Source of the DNA: Paenibacillus peoriae KCTC 3763
GTDB lineage: Bacteria; Bacillota; Bacilli; Paenibacillales; Paenibacillaceae
NCBI RefSeq assembly: GCF_000236805.1
Contig: NZ_AGFX01000018.1
Coordinates: 310,001 to 374,000 of the forward strand
Direction of reading: 5' to 3'
DNA length: 64,000 nucleotides
Shown here: one piece after another, positions 8,719 through 17,770 of the stretch
Numbering within the stretch: the stretch's first letter is position 1
Layout of the letters: the number at the start of each line of letters is the position of its first letter
Notes under the pieces: model-generated
Databases searched by the model: none
What the model saw: the letters and a program-made list of their open reading frames with translations, nothing else
Told to the model about the DNA's origin: nothing
Made by a program: the position numbers and the translations under genes

Positions 8719-8757
8719 AAAGAGGACAGGCGCCTTCTCGCGTCCTGTCCTCTTTGT
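8719..8757. terminator. Bidirectional terminator between gpmA and alpha-amylase
   Basis: A perfect 12-bp stem (AAAGAGGACAGG / CCTGTCCTCTTT) lies between convergent genes. Confidence 0.88.
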
Positions 8758-8767
8758 CCGGGCAAAG

Positions 8768-10261
8768 TTAAGCACCCGCTTCATCGTCTGCTTCCGAACT
8801 GTCATTCCCGGTGGGAAGTACCCATACCGATACACTGCCAGCACGAACCGGAAATACGCCGTAGCCTTCCTGCCCGATCGTTATAGCGTGATCGTGATGT
8901 CCCGTTAAATCCGTCCATTGCTCTCCTGCGCGTTGTTTTCCTACGAACATACGCTTTTCCCCTTTGTCGGCATTAGTGATCACTACAGCGCAGCCAGAGC
9001 CTTTTAATTCGGGAATGCCCTGACGCACCCATCCAATCATATGGGGATCGTCCAAATAATCCTTTTGCTCCCCGTAGGCTTTATGGTAGCGGGCATACAG
9101 GAGCGGGTCTAACTCAGCCTGCTTGTCTTTCACGGGTGTTTTGCCCTGAATACCGTAGTAATCCCCGTAGAATACGCAGGGGTAACCGTCCTTGCGTAGT
9201 AAAATGAGTGCATAGGCGCTGGGCTTGAACCAGTCCTCTACCCAGGATTCGAGCGCTTCATGGGGCTGGGAATCATGGTTATCGACAAAAGTGACCGAGT
9301 TCAGGGGGTGAGTATGAACCAGCGTGTCCTCGAAAATGGTCCTTAGATCGAAATCCTTGCCACCCAAGGAAGCGCTATATAGCTTGTAGTGGAGAGATAC
9401 GTCGAACAGGTCGATTTTATAATCGATGGTATCCAGGAAATTCTGGCATGATTTCAGATCCGGCTTCCAAAACTCGCCCACCATATAAAAATCCTGTCCA
9501 CGCTTTTTGATCATTTCCGTGGCAAACTCCCGTACAAATTCATGATTGATATGCTTGATTGCATCCAGACGAAATCCGCTGCATTGCAGGGTATCCACCA
9601 GCCATTGGCCCCAGCGAATCATTTCCCTGCGCACATCCTGATGATTATAGTCAATATTGGCAAACATCAAATAATCATAATTGCCGAATTCATCATCTAC
9701 ATTTTTGCTCCAGCTTTTATTTTTGCCTAAAATACGATAAATTCCTGTCCGGCCCTGACTTGCATCATAATCGGTTCCGTTAAAATGTTCAAAATTCCAT
9801 TGAAATGTGGAATACTGACCTTGACGGCCGGGAAATGTAAATTTAGTCCACCCTTTGATATCAAAGGGCTCTGAAATAACCTCATTGCGGTTATCCGGGT
9901 TAACCTCGACGACTTTGAACACTTCGGTTTCATCCGCACCGGCCTTATGGTTCATGACCAGGTCGACATAGACGGTCACGCCGTGACGAACGCAGGCGGC
10001 GACAGCTTCCAAAAGGTCTTCCCTGGTTCCGTATTTGGTGCGTACTGCACCCTTTTGATTAAACTCGCCCAGATCGTAAAGGTCATAGACGCCGTATCCC
10101 GTATCCTCGGGCGATTGGCCCTTGGTGACAGGCGGAATCCATATCGCATCAATTCCTTTAGCCTTTAGTTCCGGTGCCAGGCGGGCAAGTTTCTGCCAGT
10201 GAGAACCGTCTGCTTCGACGTTCCACTCGAAAAACTGCATCATCGTATGGTTCCTTTTCAT
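8768..10261 (-). CDS. Cytoplasmic alpha-amylase (GH13)
   Basis: A 497-residue GH13 enzyme without signal peptide that hydrolyses alpha-1,4 links of maltodextrins or glycogen inside the cell. It begins NHTMMQFFEWN like liquefying Bacillus amylases and the cytoplasmic AmyA group. Conserved regions are DLVMNHKA (region I, about 100-107), GFRLDAIKHI (nucleophile Asp233), VGEFW (acid/base Glu263) and FVDNHD (Asp330). A C-terminal beta domain follows from about residue 400. The start has an excellent GGAGGAGG site. It is monocistronic with a 280-bp upstream region. Confidence 0.92.
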   Translation of the reverse strand: MKRNHTMMQFFEWNVEADGSHWQKLARLAPELKAKGIDAIWIPPVTKGQSPEDTGYGVYDLYDLGEFNQKGAVRTKYGTREDLLEAVAACVRHGVTVYVDLVMNHKAGADETEVFKVVEVNPDNRNEVISEPFDIKGWTKFTFPGRQGQYSTFQWNFEHFNGTDYDASQGRTGIYRILGKNKSWSKNVDDEFGNYDYLMFANIDYNHQDVRREMIRWGQWLVDTLQCSGFRLDAIKHINHEFVREFATEMIKKRGQDFYMVGEFWKPDLKSCQNFLDTIDYKIDLFDVSLHYKLYSASLGGKDFDLRTIFEDTLVHTHPLNSVTFVDNHDSQPHEALESWVEDWFKPSAYALILLRKDGYPCVFYGDYYGIQGKTPVKDKQAELDPLLYARYHKAYGEQKDYLDDPHMIGWVRQGIPELKGSGCAVVITNADKGEKRMFVGKQRAGEQWTDLTGHHDHAITIGQEGYGVFPVRAGSVSVWVLPTGNDSSEADDEAGA

Positions 10262-10540
10262 ATGCGTCCCTCCTCCATATATAACAAGTTACCCACCAAG
10301 TGAGGGGGGCTAAACGTCAGACGGTTAATATGGCGCTAAACGAAGAACAGGCATTGCTGTATAACGTATGCCAAATCATTAAAATTTGTTATACCTGATC
10401 GTTACAGCCATGGGGTGGCTAGAAAAGGAAGCGTGAACACGATAAAATGGAGCTAACTAAAATGGATCTAACTTAACAGGGGTACAAATTTCAGGATCAC
10501 CCATGAAGAAGCATGAGCGACGGAGGAAGGAGGGGAGAGC

Positions 10541-11377
10541 ATGACGGAACCGCAGCAAAGCAGAAATGAAGCGGGCGAGCCGCTGATGAAAAAATGTACG
10601 TATTGTCAGGAACTGAAGCCGCTAACGGAGTTTCAGCGCAGAACCGGTCGCCGGGCGGGGCCGTATTCCCGCCGCGGTCCTTGCCGTTCTTGCCGGGGAT
10701 TAGCCGCACAAGAGCGCGTGGCTCCGTCCGCCCCTTCTTCCGGCGAGGAAATGAAGCCCTTGTCCGCTTCTATGACGCGGAATACTCCGGGGAAAGTTGA
10801 GGCTGCACCAAGCTTGGATTCATCGGCACAGTCTGACCTGTTGCCTCATCTCCCCCGCAGGAAGCCGGTCACAGATAAGGCGCGCGAACGGCATCGGCAG
10901 CGGGTGCGGAATCTGCTTAGCAGGCTAAAGCCTGCGGATACCCGTGCGCTGCGCCTCAATCGCAACGGCATGATTCGGCTCAGAGGCAAAACCGATCAGG
11001 GGAGACGCTGGCATCAGGAAATTGAGCTTGATTTGGCGATGACTTTGGTTAGAGAGCGCATGGCGGTGATTGTAAACCCATACACCGTTCGCAGGCTCTA
11101 CAGTAACAAGGAATTTCGCCAATACGTGCTCCAGCGGGACCGTTACACCTGCTTTTTCTGCGGCGGCTATGGTGATACAATTGATCATTTACTGCCTCGG
11201 GCTAAAGGCGGGCACACGACGCCGGTCAATTGTGTATGTGCTTGCAACGAGTGCAACCAGATTAAAGCTGCCCGTGATGTAGAGGAATTCATTGAGTCCG
11301 GTGTGCCGCTGCCGTCTCCTGATGATTTCGAGACTCCTGATGATTCCGATACTTCTGAGGACATCTTGCATACGTAG
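10541..11377 (+). CDS. HNH endonuclease-type protein with N-terminal zinc ribbon
   Basis: A 278-residue protein with two metal-binding parts. Near residues 19-51 two CxxC pairs (CTYC and CRSC) look like a zinc ribbon. After a low-complexity and basic middle section, an HNH domain (about 185-250) reads YTCFFCGG, then TIDHLLPRAKGG, then VCACNECNQIK. It therefore has the Cys pairs, the DH metal/catalytic motif and the terminal Asn-Lys region. It is expected to cut or bind nucleic acid. ATG 10541 follows GGAGGGGAG. There is no phage or restriction gene beside it, so the biological role is open. Confidence 0.82.
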   Translation: MTEPQQSRNEAGEPLMKKCTYCQELKPLTEFQRRTGRRAGPYSRRGPCRSCRGLAAQERVAPSAPSSGEEMKPLSASMTRNTPGKVEAAPSLDSSAQSDLLPHLPRRKPVTDKARERHRQRVRNLLSRLKPADTRALRLNRNGMIRLRGKTDQGRRWHQEIELDLAMTLVRERMAVIVNPYTVRRLYSNKEFRQYVLQRDRYTCFFCGGYGDTIDHLLPRAKGGHTTPVNCVCACNECNQIKAARDVEEFIESGVPLPSPDDFETPDDSDTSEDILHT

Positions 11378-11821
11378 GGTGATTCCCAAGGGAGTATCAG
11401 CCTATAGTAATGCCCCTTTTTAACGGTAAACTTGGACAAAAAACGAGCTTATTCTAATTTTTATCTAAAATAACAAATAAAAATTTGCAGAAATTTGTGC
11501 AAATTTAAAATTTTTTCGACGTTTGTGTTGTAAACAGTGTAATATAGAGGTATAGGGTTCCGTTTCGGCCTGTTATAGTCACGGAGAAGCGCTTCGTGAG
11601 ATATTCCGCAGCAGTAACAACAACAGAATACCGTCCGAGCAATATACAATTGGCATCTGCGATGATCAGTCTTGCCCTTTAGGGTATAGGCCGGTTTAAG
11701 CTGTGCTTCTTGCATGTTTAAGGGCGCGAATTCATAGAATGTTTTATTGCTAGAGTATATAGATACAGGTTATGAGAAAGGAATGGACTTCTATTTTCAC
11801 AGTAAAGGAGGACGTTCACGC
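11378..11821. other. AT-rich intergenic region before DUF1641/ndh
   Basis: A 444-bp stretch without a supportable gene. A possible -10 (TAATAT near 11542) lies in the AT-rich part. About 11560-11700 is less AT-rich and could be a transcribed leader, but I see no recognisable riboswitch or terminator. Confidence 0.3.
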
Positions 11822-12253
11822 ATGTCTGAAAACCAACAAGAGGTGGCTGTAACACAAGAAGCTGCCAAAGAGTCTCGGGATGTACTGGACCAATTGATGA
11901 AACCGGAGGTTCAGCAATCGCTGACCGTGCTGGTAGAGAATCTGCCCAAGTTGACTGAGATGGTTACTCTGATGACCGATGCTTATGATGTAGCTCGTAG
12001 TTTGGCAACCGACCCTGTCTTTCTCGGAGATATGAAAAACTCCATGGGAGAGTTTGTGAAGCCTGTTACAGAGTCGGCGAAAGGTTTGGCTTCTGCTGCC
12101 ATTGAAGCTAACGACCGCGTACAAACTACAGACGGCAGTGTAGGTCTGTTTGGTCTGCTCAAAATGCTTAAAGATCCAAATGTACAAAAAACGCTTCGTT
12201 TCAGCCAGGCTTTCCTGGATATTCTGAATGAGCGCCAACGCGAAAGTAAATAA
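11822..12253 (+). CDS. DUF1641 protein
   Basis: A 143-residue acidic, helical, soluble protein of the DUF1641 family, found in many Firmicutes next to NAD(P)/FAD oxidoreductases or formate dehydrogenases. Typical features are VLDQLMKPEVQQSLTVL near the start and GLFGLLKMLKDPNVQKTL near the end. ATG 11822 has AAAGGAGG upstream; an earlier in-frame start at 11747 lacks one. It lies 27 bp upstream of the type II NADH dehydrogenase, so the two form an operon. It may act as an accessory or oligomerisation factor for that enzyme (inference). Confidence 0.82.
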   Translation: MSENQQEVAVTQEAAKESRDVLDQLMKPEVQQSLTVLVENLPKLTEMVTLMTDAYDVARSLATDPVFLGDMKNSMGEFVKPVTESAKGLASAAIEANDRVQTTDGSVGLFGLLKMLKDPNVQKTLRFSQAFLDILNERQRESK

Positions 12254-12280
12254 TTATCTGATCAAGAACGGAGGATGGAC

Positions 12281-13462
12281 ATGTCGAAGCAAATTTTGAT
12301 CTTGGGCGGCGGATACGGCGGATTGCTGGCCGCTCTTACAGCACGCCAGCACCTGGACGCTAGCCAAGCAACCATTACAGTGGTAAACCGCTTTGCGTCG
12401 CACCAAATTATTACGGAGCTGCACCGTTTGGCGGCAGGTACAATTGCCGAAAAAGCTGTTGCACTTCCTTTGGAGAAACTGCTGCGTAACAAAGATATTA
12501 TCCTGAAAGTGGATACAGTTTCGGAAATCAAACCGGACGATAAAAAAGTAACCTTGGCCAGTGGCGCTACGTTGAGCTATGACGCTCTCGTTATTTCACT
12601 GGGCAGCGAAACGGCTTACTTTGGTATTCCGGGACTGCAAGAGCACAGCTTCACACTGAAATCAGTGGCGGAAGCCAATCGCATTCGCGCACATGTGGAA
12701 GCTCGTCTGGATGCTTACAGGCAATCCGGTAACAAAGCAGATGCCACAATCGTTGTCGGCGGTGGCGGTCTGACGGGCGTCGAGCTGGTGGGCGAATATG
12801 CTGACAAGCTGCCTGCAGTTTGCCGTGAAAAAGGCATTAACTACGAAGATATTAGCCTCTACTGTGTAGAAGCTGGACCATCCATTTTGGCAGGCTTCCC
12901 GCAGGCACTGGTTGATCGTGCAGTTACAAGCCTTGAAAAACGTGGCGTTCAAATCGTAGCTGGTGTTCCAATTACAGAAATGAAAGCCGACGAAGTTCTG
13001 CTCAAGGACGGACGTTCGATCAAAACGAGCACACTGGTCTGGACAGGCGGCGTACAAGGTAACGCACTGGTTGGCGCATCCGGTATCGAAGTGAACCGTG
13101 GTCGTGCAACTGTGAATGGAGCCTTGCAATCGACTTCCCACGAAGACATCTTCCTGGCTGGTGACAGCGCAGTGGTGTTCCCGAGTGGAGGCGAGCGTCC
13201 ATACCCTCCAACTGCACAGTTGGCTTGGCAAATGGGCGAGACGGTGGGTTACAACCTGTTTGCTTACTTTAACGGAGCAAATATGGAACAATTCACACCT
13301 GTATTCTCCGGTACGCTGGGCAGCTTGGGCAGAACAGACGCGATCGGTACTGTAGGTGCGAATGCCACCCAACTGAAAGGCGCTGTAGCTACTTTGATGA
13401 AAGAAGGCAGTAACATCCGTTACCTGTCCCACATTAAAGGACTTTTTGCATTGGCCTATTAA
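12281..13462 (+). CDS. Type II NADH dehydrogenase (NDH-2)
   Basis: A 393-residue single-subunit FAD enzyme passing electrons from NAD(P)H to quinone without proton pumping. The N-terminal Rossmann motif LGGGYGGL binds FAD. A second GGGGLTGVELVGE motif at about residues 163-175 binds NAD(P)H. GDSAVVFPSGG is the C-terminal FAD contact, and PPTAQLAWQMGE is the conserved quinone-side motif. ATG 12281 sits 7 nt from ACGGAGG; ATG 12275 is in frame but too close. The DUF1641 gene precedes it in the same operon, and a terminator follows. Confidence 0.9.
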   Translation: MSKQILILGGGYGGLLAALTARQHLDASQATITVVNRFASHQIITELHRLAAGTIAEKAVALPLEKLLRNKDIILKVDTVSEIKPDDKKVTLASGATLSYDALVISLGSETAYFGIPGLQEHSFTLKSVAEANRIRAHVEARLDAYRQSGNKADATIVVGGGGLTGVELVGEYADKLPAVCREKGINYEDISLYCVEAGPSILAGFPQALVDRAVTSLEKRGVQIVAGVPITEMKADEVLLKDGRSIKTSTLVWTGGVQGNALVGASGIEVNRGRATVNGALQSTSHEDIFLAGDSAVVFPSGGERPYPPTAQLAWQMGETVGYNLFAYFNGANMEQFTPVFSGTLGSLGRTDAIGTVGANATQLKGAVATLMKEGSNIRYLSHIKGLFALAY

Positions 13463-13492
13463 TATTTCTTGCTTTTATATGCTTTATTCAAA

Positions 13493-13519
13493 GAGAGTGC
13501 AAATCTGTGCTCTCTTTTT
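13493..13519 (+). terminator. Terminator after ndh
   Basis: GAGAGTGC pairs with GTGCTCTC (two wobbles), then TTTTT. A related hairpin followed by a similar promoter region recurs at 14740. Confidence 0.85.
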
Positions 13520-13660
13520 GTTTTGCAGTTTAATCCATTATAAACCAGTATATGTAAAATGTCATGTGTATTTTTGGGTATATGTTGTAAATTATGGTTG
13601 ATATGATATTTTTGTGACGATACACTGGTAACGAACAATAACGAGGAGGGTATTAAGATT

Positions 13661-14464
13661 ATGAAAATCAGATTACTAATCTGCCTTATGATTTTAATGA
13701 GTTTGGGTGTTACAAACACGAATTGGGCATCAGCGCAAGCTCAAGGCCAAACACCGATACACCTCAAGGTCAATGAACATTACGTTTTATATACCTACCC
13801 TGCATCACCCTTTGTGGATAAGAAGGGGAGACTGCTTATACCGCTCCAAGCGGCTGAGGACATACTGGGCGGCAAAGTAACTTACAATGCAGCGAGCAAA
13901 ACCGCTTCTGTCGATCTGTTGGACCGTAATGTAACGGTCACAATCGGATCACCCGAAATATCGGTTAACGGTGAACCAGTGACAATGGATACAGTCCCTA
14001 TCATGAAAAGCAATGCAATGTTTTTACCGGTATCCATTCTGTTGAAAGATACAGATGCGAAGATGGAGTGGGACCCTAAGCGCGAATTATTGTCACTAAA
14101 GCACGATAGCTTTACGGAAAGTCCTGTTCTTATGAAATTTAAGGGACAAGACCTGGCTCAGGTCATGGATGCGAACGCATTTAATCTTACTTCCTTTGAG
14201 TGGGATCGAAAAAAAGGCATATTGGATATTTATGCTACATACGAGAGCAGCTTATCACCCGACTTTAAGCAAATCGACTTTAATCCTATGATTGTGTATA
14301 GCAAAGGGGGCCATAGCGTATATCCTTATTCTAAACCCAGTATGTTTTACAAAGTCAAAATAACCAGCCCTGGTCATTTGGTGTATACAACAAATACAGG
14401 TACAACCAATGCGGATAAAGATTATATAAAATACATTACTTCCGTAGGCAGGTTGATTAAGTAA
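13661..14464 (+). CDS. Secreted protein with copper-amine-oxidase N-terminal (stalk) domain
   Basis: A 267-residue exported protein. Residues 1-25 are a signal peptide (LLICLMILMSLG core, cleavage near ASA-QA). Residues about 35-140 are a stalk domain: KKGRLLIPLQAAEDILGG and NAMFLPVSILL are its two typical strands. The remaining C-terminus is of unknown type. Such domains occur in Paenibacillus surface proteins; the function is unknown. ATG 13661 follows GAGGAGGG. The 3' third of this gene and its terminator are repeated in damaged form at 16162-16484, and its upstream region has a diverged copy before 14905. Confidence 0.8.
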   Translation: MKIRLLICLMILMSLGVTNTNWASAQAQGQTPIHLKVNEHYVLYTYPASPFVDKKGRLLIPLQAAEDILGGKVTYNAASKTASVDLLDRNVTVTIGSPEISVNGEPVTMDTVPIMKSNAMFLPVSILLKDTDAKMEWDPKRELLSLKHDSFTESPVLMKFKGQDLAQVMDANAFNLTSFEWDRKKGILDIYATYESSLSPDFKQIDFNPMIVYSKGGHSVYPYSKPSMFYKVKITSPGHLVYTTNTGTTNADKDYIKYITSVGRLIK

Positions 14465-14499
14465 TTGTTCAGCTATCGAAGGTTGCAGTTTTGAAAAAA

Positions 14500-14562
14500 G
14501 AAGACAGGGGAAATAGCCTTCCTGTCTTCTTAGGCTGTCGAGAAAGTCTCGACAGCTCCTTT
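14500..14562 (+). terminator. Tandem terminators after the stalk-domain gene
   Basis: GAAGACAGG/CCTGTCTTC (14500-14529) is followed by GCTGTCGAGA/TCTCGACAGC (14534-14556), a perfect 10-bp stem with a T-rich tail. Confidence 0.85.
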
Positions 14563-14739
14563 TATGTTGATTTACATATATAGACTTCTCCTTAATTCAT
14601 GAGAAGTTAAGCATGCTGTATTGTGCGGACAACGGGCGTCCTGCCATTGGTTCTACCATGCTGTTTAAAATGGTCTTTCTTGGTTAATGTAAAGAAAAAG
14701 AAACCCACGTCTCAAAAAGACGGGGTTTCTCAACCATTT

Positions 14740-14765
14740 GAGAGCGCATAAGCGCTCTCTTTTTG
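14740..14765 (+). terminator. Perfect 8-bp terminator
   Basis: GAGAGCGC-ATAA-GCGCTCTC followed by TTTTT, just before the promoter region of the next secreted protein. Confidence 0.85.
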
Positions 14766-14904
14766 CTATTTAATTGAATCTTCTATACACCATTATATGT
14801 AAAAAAGAACACTCTTTATTTAGTCATTTACTATAAATTTTGGTTGTGATTATATGCATGTGGGAGTACACTACTTACGAGAAAAATAACTAGGAGGTTT
14901 GTGT

Positions 14905-16008
14905 ATGTTTAGGAAAATTCTTGGTATGGGGTTGGCAACCATTCTCATGTGCTCCACACTCTCTGGAAGTCTCGCCTATGCGGAATCGAAATCCAGTACG
15001 TACGATGCTTCATTTTTTGAAAATCTCAAACAGCGGGCCATAGTCCATGAGCTTCAAGAACACAAGATCGCTGTTAATCCGAAAGCATCTATTGCTGAAC
15101 TACTCAATACAGTGGATAGTACATCGCTAAAGAGTGGAAATAATAACAGTGATCTAAAACAAAATCTGGAGAAGCTTAACAAATCGGAATACATATATCT
15201 TACGCTCGATGGAGAAGTATACAGCTCAGAAAAAGGTTATGTAGGCATGGCGGATAAAGTTGAACCAAAAGAGGAAAGTGTAATGGATGCTACTTATACG
15301 GAAACAAGCTCTTTGAGTGAATCAAACAACAAACATGATGTTTCTATATCAAGTAAAAGAAATCCTACTCCCTGGGAGGTGAGTGGAGGGACAACGGGAA
15401 CTTTCTCAAGGGTTCAATTGAATTATGATGGTTTTGATGGGGTTAATGCAAGTGCGCTTCTGCCAAGGGCTGAGGGCATAAGAACAGGCGAACAGCCATG
15501 GATGTATTACGGTTTTGATGCGAAGAATGGACGGGGAATCGAGGGGGGATTTTCCTTTCAAACGGGTCAACAAAGGTGGCAAGGATACATTAAAAATGAA
15601 AAGTATAAATATTCTATAGATACGTGGGTAAATGGGGAGGGGTACAACTCAGTTAAATTTTATATTGATAATAGTACCTATAACGCTTATCTGTTAGCCT
15701 ACTACAATCAAATTGTCGTTATGCAAACCTCTTTTGACTTCTCTGACCTATCAAACATGTCTGTTAAGAGAGTGACGGCAATAGCGAAAAAAAACTTTGA
15801 TGGCAGCAATATCTATGGCAGTGCTATCAATGGAGAGTTTTCAGAAGTGGTAGTCTCAAAATTTAATTCAGATTATTATTATCCATGGGATAGCTATCGG
15901 GATTACTCTTTTTGGGATGGAAGTCAGTGGTTCGGTACGATTGATTGGCCCACCGATTATATAACTCATTTTGGTCCAAGTGTGTGGATCAGAAATCCGA
16001 ATCGATAA
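14905..16008 (+). CDS. Secreted protein of unknown function
   Basis: A 367-residue exported protein. The signal peptide (FRKILGMGLATILMCSTLSG core) ends near AYA-ES. A charged, Ser/Asn-rich segment (about 25-150) follows, then a beta-rich C-terminal domain (about 155-367) dense in Tyr, Trp and Gly. That domain loosely resembles lectin-like or YrpD-type Bacillus secreted domains; this is weak, and no catalytic motif is visible. ATG 14905 has AGGAGG 7 nt upstream; TTG 14899 is less likely. Its promoter region resembles that of the gene at 13661, and a dead fragment of that gene follows it. Confidence 0.72.
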   Translation: MFRKILGMGLATILMCSTLSGSLAYAESKSSTYDASFFENLKQRAIVHELQEHKIAVNPKASIAELLNTVDSTSLKSGNNNSDLKQNLEKLNKSEYIYLTLDGEVYSSEKGYVGMADKVEPKEESVMDATYTETSSLSESNNKHDVSISSKRNPTPWEVSGGTTGTFSRVQLNYDGFDGVNASALLPRAEGIRTGEQPWMYYGFDAKNGRGIEGGFSFQTGQQRWQGYIKNEKYKYSIDTWVNGEGYNSVKFYIDNSTYNAYLLAYYNQIVVMQTSFDFSDLSNMSVKRVTAIAKKNFDGSNIYGSAINGEFSEVVVSKFNSDYYYPWDSYRDYSFWDGSQWFGTIDWPTDYITHFGPSVWIRNPNR

Positions 16009-16161
16009 GAAGAATTAGTTAAACGATGGCTCAAGCTAAAATATACTGGATAGCATCTGTCATTTCCTTTGTTGTCGGGTGGGACTTACAACAATGTGGT
16101 TTGGCAGATGTTTTTCCATGTTAAGCCTATTCAACTGAACTGATCCATCGTAATTTTGACT

Positions 16162-16421
16162 TTGAGCCTAAAGGGTGTATTGGATATTCATGCTACGTAT
16201 GAGAGCGGTTTATCGTCCGCATTCAAGCAAATCGACTTTAATCCTATGATTGTGTATAGCAAAGGGGCTATAGCGTAGATCCTTATTCTAAACCCGGTAC
16301 GTTTCACAAAGCTAAAATAACCAGCCCCGGTCATTTGGTGTATACAAGAAATATAGGCGCGAACAATGCGGATAGTGATTATATAAAATACATTACTTCC
16401 GTAGGCAGGTTGATTAAGTAA
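16162..16421 (+). pseudogene. Decayed 3' copy of the stalk-domain gene at 13661
   Basis: About 260 bp nearly repeat 14205-14464, including long identical blocks around the KQIDFNPMIVYSK and KYITSVGRLIK codons. One G is missing in the run near 16265, which shifts the frame into TAG. No start or N-terminal half is present. The downstream terminator is also copied (16455-16484). It is a non-functional remnant of a tandem duplication. Confidence 0.88.
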
Positions 16422-16454
16422 TTGTTCAGACTATAAAGGTTACAATTGTGATAA

Positions 16455-16484
16455 GAAGACAGGGAGGATATCTTCCCTGTCTTC
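16455..16484 (+). terminator. Copied terminator after the pseudogene
   Basis: GAAGACAGGGA pairs with TCCCTGTCTTC. It corresponds to the hairpin at 14500-14529. Confidence 0.75.
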
Positions 16485-16638
16485 AGCTTATCGAGAAACT
16501 GTCTTTTTCAAAGACTAAGATTCCTTTCTTGGTTATATTCTATACAAATTGGGAAAATAACGTTTTTCCAGACGGATCGCTACAGTCACCTATATTTTCA
16601 TGACATTAATGCGGTGTCGTATTAAATGAATTGAATGT

Positions 16639-16670
16639 AAAAAAAGACTATCGAGAAAGTTTCGACAGTC
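16639..16670 (-). terminator. Terminator of the minus-strand stalk protein
   Basis: Read on the minus strand, GACTGTCGAAA and TCTCGATAGTC form a hairpin followed by a T-run. Confidence 0.75.
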
Positions 16671-16720
16671 TAAAGAGGGAGTCCATTCTGGACCCCTCTT
16701 ATTTTTGGTATTCATTCAAC

Positions 16721-17770
16721 TTAGTAGTTGAATGTCGCCAGTGTGCTATTGTTTTCGTTCGAATGAACAACACCTTTTACACGTGATACATTTTTATTTC
16801 TAATGTCTGAAATAATATCTTCTTGGATTCTATTCTTTTGGTAGTAGGTTAAGCTATTCCAATCATCTGTTTTAACATAAGCATCCACTGTGACTTCACT
16901 GGAGTCGCCCTTTACGCTAAAGTCTATGGAAACATTGTTATATTTACGATCAAAGTCGTTGAGCAAGACTCTTTTGATCTCACTTAGATCAATTTTGGTG
17001 GATAGTTTTTCTATATCCACATTCCCCTTACTATCGGAGTCAAAGGTTGCAAGTTTGTTTCCGTTACTTGAATTTTTAACGGTTCCTTCAATATCAGCAT
17101 CTTTAAAGGTTTTTAAAATATCCTCCGAAATATCTTCTAGATAAGTTTTTTGTCTACTATTCGAAATATCGTTCCATCTACTTTCTGTCAACTCGATGGT
17201 CACAGTAATATCGTCTTTATCGCCTTTTAGGGTAATATCTGCATTGGCGTTATTTGTATCGCGATAGTCTCTATTCAATTGACGTTCAAGATCTTTCAAG
17301 GTATCGGTGCTACTTTTGCTAGCTGTATCTTTTAGCGCCTGATTGTCTTTTTGCAATTGAGCAATCGTAGCGTCTTTAGTGGTGTTCGCTGTTTTCGCTG
17401 TGTTCAGCTCTTGAGTCAGTGTTGTAATCTGGTTGTTCAGTGCTGTAACCGTAGATTGATCAATAGGAACGCCGTTGTCAGTAATAACTACGCGTTTGTT
17501 GGTGCCATCCCATTGTACTTTTTTATCCAGAGCTGTACCTGCCAGCTTCAGCGGAATATATGTCACGCCATCCAGCAGGAATGGTTCTGTTTTGGCATCA
17601 GAAGGAACTTCGGTTCCGTTGTAGATAATTTTAATATTGTTATATACTGCTTGGATCGGCTTAGTTACTTGTGCAGCATATGTAGATTGGCTGAACAGCG
17701 CCCCGGAGATGGCCAAGGCCGACACGGCAGTGATGATGACAGGCTTCTTCATGGATTTCAATGATTTCAT
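16721..17770 (-). CDS. Secreted stalk-domain protein with coiled coil and two internal repeats
   Basis: A 349-residue exported protein. A basic start and hydrophobic core end near TYA-AQ. A stalk/copper-amine-oxidase N-terminal domain (about 40-100) includes FLLDGVTYIPLKLAG and NKRVVITDNG. A coiled coil (about 105-150, QITTLTQELNTAK) follows. Two tandem repeats of about 80 residues (about 160-245 and 260-349) share the pattern from acidic beta strand to a W-N-x-x-S/D site to LATF. No catalytic motif is visible. It probably faces the cell envelope. The start follows AAAGGGGT. The promoter must lie in the 320-bp region shared with the gene at 18093. Confidence 0.8.
   Translation of the reverse strand: MKSLKSMKKPVIITAVSALAISGALFSQSTYAAQVTKPIQAVYNNIKIIYNGTEVPSDAKTEPFLLDGVTYIPLKLAGTALDKKVQWDGTNKRVVITDNGVPIDQSTVTALNNQITTLTQELNTAKTANTTKDATIAQLQKDNQALKDTASKSSTDTLKDLERQLNRDYRDTNNANADITLKGDKDDITVTIELTESRWNDISNSRQKTYLEDISEDILKTFKDADIEGTVKNSSNGNKLATFDSDSKGNVDIEKLSTKIDLSEIKRVLLNDFDRKYNNVSIDFSVKGDSSEVTVDAYVKTDDWNSLTYYQKNRIQEDIISDIRNKNVSRVKGVVHSNENNSTLATFNY

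Larger units (their letters stand above)
14465..14904 (+). other. Intergenic region with several hairpins and a copied promoter region
   Basis: A 440-bp region holding terminators at 14500-14562 and 14740-14765, a smaller stem near 14584-14607 (ACTTCTC/GAGAAGT) and one at 14701-14728 (AAACCC/GGGTTT arms). From 14740 onward it resembles the segment upstream of 13661: a GAGAG/CTCTC terminator, then TTTAAT, TATGTAAAA and a TAAATT-TGGTTG block. No gene is seen. Confidence 0.6.

Noticed and set aside
11530-11560. Possible Rex-type site before ndh
   Set aside because: The TTGTG-like half near 11522 has no proper inverted partner at Rex spacing.
11461-11715. Minus-strand frame in the gap before DUF1641
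   Set aside because: Low-complexity and Cys-rich with no ribosome site; the region is more likely leader or promoter DNA.
12662-13432. 256-codon minus-strand frame in ndh
   Set aside because: It is the shadow of a well-supported NDH-2 gene; its product is Cys/His-rich without domain character.
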